Positions 1 through 5,245 of a stretch of DNA of 5,245 bases are shown one piece after another (position 1 is the stretch's first letter; every line of letters starts with the position of its first letter). The DNA comes from an uncultured Pseudomonadaceae bacterium. Lineage in GTDB: Bacteria; Pseudomonadota; Gammaproteobacteria; Pseudomonadales; Pseudomonadaceae. The translations under genes and the position numbers were made by a program. The stretch covers positions 1-5,245 of the forward strand of contig CANRHT010000133.1 in assembly GCA_947630465.1 (NCBI GenBank), read 5' to 3'. Below the pieces are notes generated by a model. The model saw only the letters and a program-made list of their open reading frames with translations. It was not told where the DNA came from and made no database searches.

Positions 1-76
1 CTACCAAACGTAACTCTTCAATTTTCGCCTGAAGATCGGCAATGGGCTGTTCAAAATCCAAAAAACTAGGGTTCAT
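1..76 (-). CDS. accA: Acetyl-CoA carboxylase carboxyltransferase subunit alpha, N-terminal fragment
   Basis: AccA pairs with AccD to form the carboxyltransferase of acetyl-CoA carboxylase, which moves the carboxyl group from carboxybiotin to acetyl-CoA and makes malonyl-CoA for fatty-acid synthesis in the cytoplasm. Only 25 codons are visible before the window ends. They begin [18 protein letters not shown] and continue IEELRLV, which matches the conserved AccA opening (E. coli [18 protein letters not shown], as remembered). I chose the ATG at 76-74 because it gives the family's usual N-terminus; a GGA lies 8 bases upstream as a weak ribosome binding site. An in-frame ATG at 85-83 would add MPL. 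It follows dnaE on the same strand, the usual gammaproteobacterial order. The catalytic region lies outside the window, so integrity cannot be judged. Confidence 0.93.
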   Translation of the reverse strand, partial: MNPSFLDFEQPIADLQAKIEELRLV

Positions 77-136
77 CAGGGGCATCCATTTTTTCTGTTA
101 CGGCTGCTAGGCCGTGTTGCAATGTGTAAGACTCGC

Positions 137-142
137 ATCATA
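137..142 (-). promoter_or_regulatory. Weak candidate -10 element for accA
   Basis: The minus strand reads TATGAT here, five of six matches to the sigma-70 consensus TATAAT, inside an AT-rich run (137-147) 60 bases before the accA start. The hexamer 17 bases upstream (TTATTT) is a poor -35 match and there is no extended -10 TG. Position and the AT-rich context support it; the missing -35 argues against it. Confidence 0.25.
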
Positions 143-174
143 TATAACGCGAACCACCAAAATAATGTTTAGCA

Positions 175-203
175 GAGTCCTTTTGACTCGACGCCAATGG
201 CGT
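175..203 (-). repeat. Two adjacent small inverted repeats after dnaE
   Basis: On the minus strand, 7 bases after the dnaE stop codon, ACGCC and GGCGT (203-199 and 195-191) can pair around a 3-base loop. One base later GAGTC and GACTC (189-185 and 179-175) can pair around a 5-base loop. Both stems are perfect but only 5 bp. The nearest T run (ATTATTTT) starts 9 bases after the second stem, too far for a standard intrinsic terminator. They may stabilise or pause the dnaE transcript end; chance is also possible at this size. Confidence 0.4.
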
Positions 204-210
204 ACTCATA

Positions 211-3200
211 CTAACGGTAATGCAAAAAGACGTTATCACGGCCCAATAGGTCACGTAGCGCCTGCAGTAAGTCGTCAGTGGGCTCAATATTCCACTCTGT
301 GGAAAATTCTAACAGAGCTTTAGCTGTTTGCGCGCTGTAATTCACTGTTAACGGACAGGCGCCTTTATACTGCAAGAATAATGCTTTTAAGTGCGTAAAG
401 CTGTCGCGACTTAAGTCGGCCGCATTGATATTTAAACGCAAACTCTGCGCCAAACCGGTGCGCGCCTCCTCTAAACTCATCACCCGCTTGGCTCGCAAGC
501 GTAAACCACCGGAGAAGTCATCATGACTGACCTCGCCTTCCACCACAACTAAAGCATCGGTTTGCAGCAGTGCTTGCGCTTGATTAAAGGCCTCAGCAAA
601 GAGTGACGCTTCAATGCGTGCCGAGCGGTCATCAAGGGTGATAAAACCCATCTTATCGCCTTTTTTATTGCGCATCACCCGCAAGTTAATAATCAAGCCG
701 GCGACGGTTTGTGCTTCACGTGAGGGGCGTAAATCAATAATACGTTGCCGCGCAAAGCGGCGCACTTCGCCTTCATACTCATCAATCGGATGGCCGGTTA
801 AATACAGCCCTAAGGTATCTTTTTCACCCTTGAGGCGCTCTTTTAGCGTCAACTCACGGGCGTTATGGTACTGGGCGTATAAATCAGTATCCGCTTGTGC
901 AAAGACATCGCCAAATAAGTCCATATGGCCGCTGTCACGGTTGCGCGCTGCTTGATCAGCGGTTTGAATGGCTTCTTCCATGGCCGCGAGCAACACCGCA
1001 CGGTTGCGGTCGATACCGGCTTGATACTCATCAATCTGGTCGGAAAAATAAGGCCCCATGCGATCCAAAGCACCACTGCGCACCAGTGCATCTAAGGTGC
1101 GTTTATTAATACGCTTGAGATCCATGCGTGCGCAAAAATCAAATAAATCTGTAAAAGGCTGATCACCGCGCGCACTGACAATCGCCTCAACGGGGCCTTC
1201 ACCCACGCCTTTAATTGCACCCAAACCATAAACCACATGGCCTTCAGCATTAACGGTGAATTTATACTCTGACTGATTCACGTCAGGTGCAACAATGCGC
1301 AATTTCATATTGCGGCATTCTTCCACCAAGATAACCACCTTATCGGTGTTATCCATATCAGCCGAGAGTACCGCAGCCATAAACTGTGGTGGGTAATGCT
1401 GCTTGAGCCAAGCGGTTTGATAGGAGACCAAACCATAAGCGGCTGAGTGCGACTTGTTAAAACCGTAACCGGCAAATTTCTCAACCAGATCAAAAATATT
1501 ACCGGCCAGATCTGCATCAATATTGTTATTTTTGCAGCCTTCAATAAAGCCACCGCGCTGCTTGGCCATCTCTTCGGGCTGTTTTTTACCCATGGCGCGG
1601 CGCAACATATCAGCGCCACCCAGTGTATAGCCGGCCATCACCTGGGCAATTTGCATCACTTGCTCTTGATACAAAATAATCCCGTAAGTGGGCGCCAATA
1701 CAGGTTCTAAGCCAGCGTATTGATAATCAGAGTGCGGATACGCCAACTCAGCACGGCCGTGCTTACGGTTGATAAAGTCATCCACCATGCCCGATTGCAA
1801 AGGGCCGGGGCGGAACAAGGCTACCAAAGCGATCAAGTCTTCGAGGCAGTCTGGCTTGAGCTTTTTGATCAGCTCTTTCATACCGCGCGACTCAAGCTGG
1901 AACACCGCTGTGGTTTCTGCACGCTGCAGCATTTGATAAGTCGGCTTATCATCCAGCGGGATAAAGTCGATATCCAGCGGAGGCTCATCGAGCTTAGCGC
2001 GATCGCGGTTAATATTTTCTAACGCCCATTTAATAATGGTTAAAGTGCGCAAGCCCAAGAAGTCAAACTTCACCAGACCCGCCGACTCAACGTCGTCTTT
2101 ATCAAACTGCGTCACTAAACCCGTGCCGTCTTCTTCACAAGACACCGGTGAGAAATCAGTCAACTTGGTGGGTGCAATCACCACACCACCGGCATGCTTA
2201 CCGGTACCGCGGGTAATGCCTTCCAGTTTGAGTGCCATCTCCCAAATTTCGGCGGCTTCTTCATCAATGGCGAGAAACTCGCGCAAAGGCTCTTCAGCAT
2301 CAAAGGCTTTGCGCAGAGTCATGCCCACTTCAAAGGGAATCATTTTTGATAAACGATCGGCCAAGCCATAGGCTTTACCCTGCACCCGCGCCACATCGCG
2401 CACCACCGCTTTCGCCGCCATGGTGCCAAAGGTAATAATCTGGCTGACCGCCTCACGACCATAGGTATTGGCCACGTATTCAATCACCCGATCACGACCA
2501 TCCATGCAGAAATCGATGTCAAAGTCAGGCATCGATACCCGCTCAGGATTGAGAAAGCGCTCAAACAGCAGGTCATATAGCAGCGGATCAATATTGGTAA
2601 TGTGCAGCACATAGGCCACTAAACTACCGGCTCCCGAACCACGACCCGGCCCCACTGGCACACCGTTGTTTTTGGCCCAGTGGATAAAGTCCATAACGAT
2701 TAAGAAATAACCGGGAAAGCCCATCTGAATAATAATATCCAGCTCAAAGGTCAGGCGATCGTCATAGATTTTACGCTTAGCATCATAGTCCGGCGTGTCC
2801 TTCGGTAAAGTCACCGACAAGCGTTCTTCAAGCCCTTCAAAGGACACATGACGCAAGTAGTCATCAATGGTCATGCCTTCCGGCACAGGGAAGTCAGGCA
2901 AGAAGTGCGTGCCAAGCTGCACTTCGATATTACAACGCTTGGCAATTTCAACACTATTGCGCAACGCTTCAGGGATATCAGCAAACAGCTCAGCCATTTC
3001 AGCGGGCGACTTTAAATATTGCTGCTCTGAATAGGTGCGCGGGCGACGCGGATCATCTAAAGCACGGCCTTCACCAATACAGACGCGCGTCTCATGGGCG
3101 GCAAAATCATCTTGCAGCAAAAAGCGCACATCGTTCGTCGCCACCACCGGCACATGTAAGCGCGTCGCTAAAGCAACCGCCGCATGCACATGTTCTTCAT

Positions 3201-3729
3201 CACCGGGGCGCTGCGTGCGTTGCAATTCCAAATAAAAGCGATCGCTAAACACCGCTTGCCACTCAGCCGCATACTGCTCAGCTTTAGCGGTTTCACCTGC
3301 CAGCAAGGCAAGGCCCACCTCTCCTTCTTTTGCACCCGACAGAGCGATCAAGCCTGCACTGGCGTTCTTCAGCCAATCACGCTGTAAAATGGCTAAGTCA
3401 TTGTGCTGGCCGGCGGTAAAGCCTAAAGAAATCAACTCAGTTAAGTTGCGATAACCCTCTGGCGTCATCACCAACAACGTCATGCGCGTCAGCGGCCCAT
3501 CTTCTTCAGCGCTGGCCAGCCATACATCGGCGCCGCAAATGGGTTTAACTCCACCTTTTTGCGCATTGGTGTAAAACTTAACCAACGAACTCATATTGCT
3601 TTGATCGGTCACTGCAACCGCTGGCATGCCCGCATCACTGACCGCTTTAATCAAAGGTTTGATTCGGACTAAGCCGTCCACCAATGAAAATTCGCTGTGA
3701 ACACGTAAATGAACAAATGATGCAGACAT
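211..3729 (-). CDS. dnaE: DNA polymerase III subunit alpha
   Basis: Catalytic subunit of the replicative DNA polymerase III holoenzyme, extending DNA 5'-3' in the replisome with the epsilon, theta, beta-clamp and clamp-loader partners. At 1172 residues it has the usual DnaE length (E. coli 1160). Domains in order: PHP domain from about residue 5 to 275, opening HLRVHSEFS at 7-15; polymerase core with PVGPGRGSGAGS near 358-370, catalytic aspartates D402 and D404 in PDFDIDF and D556 in KFDFLGL, and GYGFNKSHSAAY at 754-765; a helix-hairpin-helix GAIKGVGEGP near 837; a probable clamp-binding motif HMDLF at 935-939, at the place of E. coli QADMF; OB fold about 1008-1084; C-terminal tau-binding region. 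The frame is intact and ends with TAG. I chose the ATG at 3729-3727: AAAAAGG sits 7 bases upstream and the protein then starts MSASFVHLR, like other DnaE. A GTG at 3753 would add eight atypical residues. It lies 57 bases after purC with no terminator between, so shared transcription is likely. Confidence 0.98.
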   Translation of the reverse strand: MSASFVHLRVHSEFSLVDGLVRIKPLIKAVSDAGMPAVAVTDQSNMSSLVKFYTNAQKGGVKPICGADVWLASAEEDGPLTRMTLLVMTPEGYRNLTELISLGFTAGQHNDLAILQRDWLKNASAGLIALSGAKEGEVGLALLAGETAKAEQYAAEWQAVFSDRFYLELQRTQRPGDEEHVHAAVALATRLHVPVVATNDVRFLLQDDFAAHETRVCIGEGRALDDPRRPRTYSEQQYLKSPAEMAELFADIPEALRNSVEIAKRCNIEVQLGTHFLPDFPVPEGMTIDDYLRHVSFEGLEERLSVTLPKDTPDYDAKRKIYDDRLTFELDIIIQMGFPGYFLIVMDFIHWAKNNGVPVGPGRGSGAGSLVAYVLHITNIDPLLYDLLFERFLNPERVSMPDFDIDFCMDGRDRVIEYVANTYGREAVSQIITFGTMAAKAVVRDVARVQGKAYGLADRLSKMIPFEVGMTLRKAFDAEEPLREFLAIDEEAAEIWEMALKLEGITRGTGKHAGGVVIAPTKLTDFSPVSCEEDGTGLVTQFDKDDVESAGLVKFDFLGLRTLTIIKWALENINRDRAKLDEPPLDIDFIPLDDKPTYQMLQRAETTAVFQLESRGMKELIKKLKPDCLEDLIALVALFRPGPLQSGMVDDFINRKHGRAELAYPHSDYQYAGLEPVLAPTYGIILYQEQVMQIAQVMAGYTLGGADMLRRAMGKKQPEEMAKQRGGFIEGCKNNNIDADLAGNIFDLVEKFAGYGFNKSHSAAYGLVSYQTAWLKQHYPPQFMAAVLSADMDNTDKVVILVEECRNMKLRIVAPDVNQSEYKFTVNAEGHVVYGLGAIKGVGEGPVEAIVSARGDQPFTDLFDFCARMDLKRINKRTLDALVRSGALDRMGPYFSDQIDEYQAGIDRNRAVLLAAMEEAIQTADQAARNRDSGHMDLFGDVFAQADTDLYAQYHNARELTLKERLKGEKDTLGLYLTGHPIDEYEGEVRRFARQRIIDLRPSREAQTVAGLIINLRVMRNKKGDKMGFITLDDRSARIEASLFAEAFNQAQALLQTDALVVVEGEVSHDDFSGGLRLRAKRVMSLEEARTGLAQSLRLNINAADLSRDSFTHLKALFLQYKGACPLTVNYSAQTAKALLEFSTEWNIEPTDDLLQALRDLLGRDNVFLHYR

Positions 3730-3786
3730 GAAGCAACCTTTTTCAACCAACACAAAGTAACGCGAATCTGTTCAATAAGCTGAGGC
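3730..3786 (-). other. purC-dnaE intergenic gap
   Basis: Besides the dnaE ribosome binding site, this 57-base gap holds only a weak AT-rich stem (TAAGC and GCTTA, 3789-3785 with 3780-3776, loop of 4) that overlaps the purC stop codon and has no T run after it. A TTGAAC resembling a -35 hexamer has no suitable -10 partner. I see neither a terminator nor a convincing promoter, which supports purC-dnaE cotranscription. Confidence 0.5.
3737..3743 (-). promoter_or_regulatory. dnaE ribosome binding site, deciding the start
   Basis: The minus strand reads AAAAAGG followed by a 7-base spacer (TTGCTTC) and ATG. This spacing favours the ATG at 3729 over the upstream GTG at 3753, because the site would lie inside the coding sequence if GTG were used. 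Confidence 0.7.
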
Positions 3787-4656
3787 TTACTGAGTCAAAC
3801 GCAGCAAGGCTTCACGGTATTTATCCGCTGTTTTCTGGGCGATATCTGCTGGAATAGCCGGCGCTGGTGGTTCTTTATCCCAACCACTGCTTTCCAGCCA
3901 ATCACGTACAAACTGCTTATCAAAACTGGGAGGGTTGCTACCCACTTGATAGCTATCAGCCGGCCAAAAACGGCTGGAGTCGGGCGTTAACGCCTCATCC
4001 ATTAAGGTCAGCGTGCCATCGGCATCCAGACCAAACTCAAACTTGGTGTCGGCAATAATAATGCCGCGCGTGGCCGCGTACTCAACTGCAGCTTGGTACA
4101 GTTTGATGGAGACATCCCGCACCTGCGCTGCTAAATCGTCACCGATAATGGCAGCACACTGAGCAAAACTGATGTTTTCATCATGGTCGCCCACTTCAGC
4201 TTTGGTTGATGGAGTAAAAATCGGCTCAGGCAGTTTCTGTGCTTCTTGCAAACCCGCGGGCAACTCAATGCCACAGACCGTGCCGCTGCGCTGATACTCT
4301 TTCCAACCCGAACCCACTAAATAACCACGCACAATGGCTTCAACGGCAACAGGCTGTAAACGCTTAGCCACCACTGAACGCCCTTCTACCAGCGGCAACT
4401 CTTGTGCACTGACCACATCGGCAACCTGATCACCCGTGAAGTGATTAGGGATAAGATGCTCAAGCTTGTTAAACCAGAAATTAGAAATCTCAGTCAGAAT
4501 TTTGCCTTTTTCTGGAATCGGCTCATTCAAAATCACGTCAAAAGCAGACAAACGATCGCTGGCGACCATTAACATACGCTGCGCATCAATTTCATACAGA
4601 TCACGTACTTTGCCTGAATACAGTTTTTTCAGGCTCAGTTGAGGCTGGTTGCTCAT
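3787..4656 (-). CDS. purC: Phosphoribosylaminoimidazolesuccinocarboxamide (SAICAR) synthase, long form
   Basis: PurC condenses CAIR with aspartate using ATP to give SAICAR, a cytoplasmic step of de novo purine synthesis. Visible family motifs: the nucleotide-binding [10 protein letters not shown] at residues 13-22; SDRLSAFD at 33-40; signature one, [13 protein letters not shown] at 105-117; the loop [18 protein letters not shown] at 147-164; signature two, IADTKFEFG at 201-209; and [12 protein letters not shown] at 220-231. The frame is intact at 289 residues. That is clearly longer than the roughly 237-residue PurC of E. coli and, from memory, of Pseudomonas aeruginosa. Insertions such as DHDENISF and the C-terminal stretch with [11 protein letters not shown] (244-254) resemble the long type known from Neisseria, other betaproteobacteria and yeast Ade1. 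The ATG at 4656 has AGGA 8 bases upstream. bamC lies before it and dnaE after it. The enzyme assignment is firm; the claim of an atypical subtype rests on memory of family lengths. Confidence 0.97.
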   Translation of the reverse strand: MSNQPQLSLKKLYSGKVRDLYEIDAQRMLMVASDRLSAFDVILNEPIPEKGKILTEISNFWFNKLEHLIPNHFTGDQVADVVSAQELPLVEGRSVVAKRLQPVAVEAIVRGYLVGSGWKEYQRSGTVCGIELPAGLQEAQKLPEPIFTPSTKAEVGDHDENISFAQCAAIIGDDLAAQVRDVSIKLYQAAVEYAATRGIIIADTKFEFGLDADGTLTLMDEALTPDSSRFWPADSYQVGSNPPSFDKQFVRDWLESSGWDKEPPAPAIPADIAQKTADKYREALLRLTQ

Positions 4657-4664
4657 TGCTCAAA

Positions 4665-4668
4665 TCCT
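4665..4668 (-). promoter_or_regulatory. purC ribosome binding site
   Basis: The minus strand reads AGGA with an 8-base spacer before the purC ATG. It begins within a few bases of the end of the T-rich tail of the upstream hairpin, so the translation start of purC and the putative bamC terminator are packed very closely. Confidence 0.6.
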
Positions 4669-4673
4669 ATCGG

Positions 4674-4709
4674 TAAAAACAAAGCAGGCGAAGTCTAAGT
4701 TCGCCTGCT
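4674..4709 (-). terminator. Intrinsic terminator downstream of bamC
   Basis: On the minus strand AGCAGGCGAA (4709-4700) and TTCGCCTGCT (4692-4683) form a perfect 10-bp, largely GC stem around a 7-base loop, followed directly by TTGTTTTTA. This fits a Rho-independent terminator about 23 bases after the bamC stop codon. On the plus strand the stem is not followed by a T run, so it acts in one direction only. It sits between bamC and purC, so it could also act as a partial terminator or attenuator for purC. Confidence 0.8.
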
Positions 4710-4717
4710 ACGTCATG

Positions 4718-4723
4718 GTTATA
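4718..4723 (-). promoter_or_regulatory. Weak candidate -10 element for purC
   Basis: The minus strand reads TATAAC, five of six matches to TATAAT, 9 bases before the terminator-like stem. The hexamer 17 bases upstream (GCCACT) does not resemble TTGACA, so this is a guess. If used, the purC transcript would begin almost at the hairpin. Otherwise purC would depend on readthrough from bamC or on a promoter within bamC. Confidence 0.2.
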
Positions 4724-4732
4724 GCGCTTGGC

Positions 4733-5245
4733 TTAATCTAAGTGGCTGCGCACTTGCTCTAAAATACGCTCAGTGACTGCCGCCGACGCCAAGGTATCTA
4801 AATCGCGCTCAACGCTGACAAATACCTGCTGATTAATGGCGGTCAAACGTAAAATATAACGCTCAGTACTTTGCGTTTCTGGCTTTTTCTTTTTCGAACT
4901 GAATAAGCGCTTAAAGAAACCGGGCTCACTTGGACGCACGCGCTGCGCTAAATCAATGTAGTACAGGCCTGTGCTGCGGTTTAAGTCATCAACGTAGATC
5001 TCAGCTTCGTTTAAAGCACGACCAACGCTCGACCATGCACGCTCAAAGCTGGCATCTAAACGCAATATTTTAACGCCATTACCACTGTCGAGCACCACAA
5101 CACGCTTAGGCGTATCAAAGGTTTTACTCGCCAATAAAGAAACGGAATCACCCTTCTTTTCGCGCTGTACTAAATAGGTATTGAACTCAGATAGCAACTC
5201 TGTCGCTGTTGCTGTGGTCGTGGCGTTCTCTGACCAATTCGCATC
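4733..5245 (-). CDS. bamC: Outer membrane protein assembly factor BamC, C-terminal part
   Basis: BamC is a lipoprotein of the BAM complex, which folds beta-barrel proteins into the outer membrane. The frame is open to the window edge and gives the last 170 residues, beginning DANWSENATTT; the signal peptide, lipobox and first helix-grip domain lie beyond the edge. A low-complexity Thr/Ala stretch (residues 8-15) leads into a linker and then one helix-grip domain, about 48-170. The domain has a strand-helix unit (VKILRLDASFERAWSSVGRA), the strand GLYYIDLAQ, a basic loop GFFKRLFSSKKKK (109-121), then strands ERYILRLTA and VFVSVE and a closing helix. The order matches the C-terminal domain of E. 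coli BamC as I remember it. Sequence conservation is low in this family, so the call rests on fold pattern and the purC neighbour, which is typical for pseudomonads. A TTG at 5197 is only an internal leucine codon, not a start. The stop is TAA, followed by a terminator. Confidence 0.85.
   Translation of the reverse strand, partial: DANWSENATTTATATELLSEFNTYLVQREKKGDSVSLLASKTFDTPKRVVVLDSGNGVKILRLDASFERAWSSVGRALNEAEIYVDDLNRSTGLYYIDLAQRVRPSEPGFFKRLFSSKKKKPETQSTERYILRLTAINQQVFVSVERDLDTLASAAVTERILEQVRSHLD

Larger units (their letters stand above)
77..210 (-). other. dnaE-accA intergenic leader
   Basis: This 134-base gap separates the dnaE stop codon from accA and contains no credible gene. Read on the minus strand it holds two small stem-loops just after dnaE, a promoter-like TATGAT, and a 5-bp stem (100-104 with 111-115, loop of 6) about 24 bases before the accA start. 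Neither hairpin group is followed directly by a T run, so I see no convincing intrinsic terminator. Readthrough from dnaE into accA is therefore plausible, possibly with an additional accA promoter in the gap. Confidence 0.6.

Noticed and set aside
114..323. Plus-strand frame of 69 codons spanning the end of dnaE and the gap
   Set aside because: No clear ribosome binding site, no recognisable motif, and two thirds of it is antisense to the dnaE 3' end.
614..955. Plus-strand open frame of 113 codons opposite dnaE
   Set aside because: It lies wholly within the conserved dnaE coding sequence, has Arg/Ser-rich composition typical of an antisense shadow, and shows no recognisable domain.
1305..1619. 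Minus-strand frame of 104 codons shifted relative to dnaE
   Set aside because: It overlaps intact dnaE in another frame; the main frame is uninterrupted, so there is no frameshift or nested gene to invoke.
2036..2371. Plus-strand open frame of 111 codons opposite the dnaE polymerase core
   Set aside because: The minus strand here encodes highly conserved polymerase residues, which explains the open frame; the product has no family resemblance.
3730..3753. GTG start that would lengthen DnaE by eight residues
   Set aside because: The added residues are not typical of DnaE, and the only good ribosome binding site lies inside that extension, well placed for the ATG at 3729.
3776..3789. Small inverted repeat over the purC stop codon as a terminator
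   Set aside because: The stem is 5 bp, AT-rich and lacks a following T run on the minus strand.
1..5245. Mobile element, CRISPR array, tRNA, riboswitch or novel defence system
   Set aside because: Nearly all of the window is filled by four recognisable housekeeping genes; the gaps are at most 134 bases and show no regular repeats, tRNA cloverleaf or transposon ends.

Overview
The window reads as an ordinary chromosomal housekeeping segment from a gammaproteobacterium, most likely a member of the Pseudomonadaceae with roughly balanced base composition (estimated by eye). DnaE and the first residues of AccA look closest to Pseudomonas proteins as I remember them; no database search was possible. 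All four genes lie on the minus strand, so transcription runs from high to low coordinates in the order bamC, purC, dnaE, accA.

Region by region: 5245-4733 holds the last 170 residues of BamC, an outer-membrane assembly lipoprotein. A 76-base gap (4732-4657) follows, with a perfect 10-bp hairpin and T-rich tail that fits an intrinsic terminator for bamC. 4656-3787 encodes a 289-residue SAICAR synthetase (PurC), of the long type. A 57-base gap without a terminator separates it from dnaE (3729-211, 1172 residues), the catalytic alpha subunit of DNA polymerase III. A 134-base gap (210-77) with small inverted repeats and a weak promoter-like site leads to accA, of which only the first 25 codons are present (76-1).

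Functionally the segment covers outer-membrane biogenesis, purine synthesis, replication and fatty-acid synthesis. The dnaE-accA pair is a widespread gammaproteobacterial arrangement. The bamC-purC neighbourhood is also known from pseudomonads, but the direct joining of purC to dnaE and the long form of PurC are not what I would expect from Pseudomonas aeruginosa. These two points, plus the terminator directly before purC, are the observations most worth checking. I see no mobile element, CRISPR array, RNA gene, defence system or other undescribed system.
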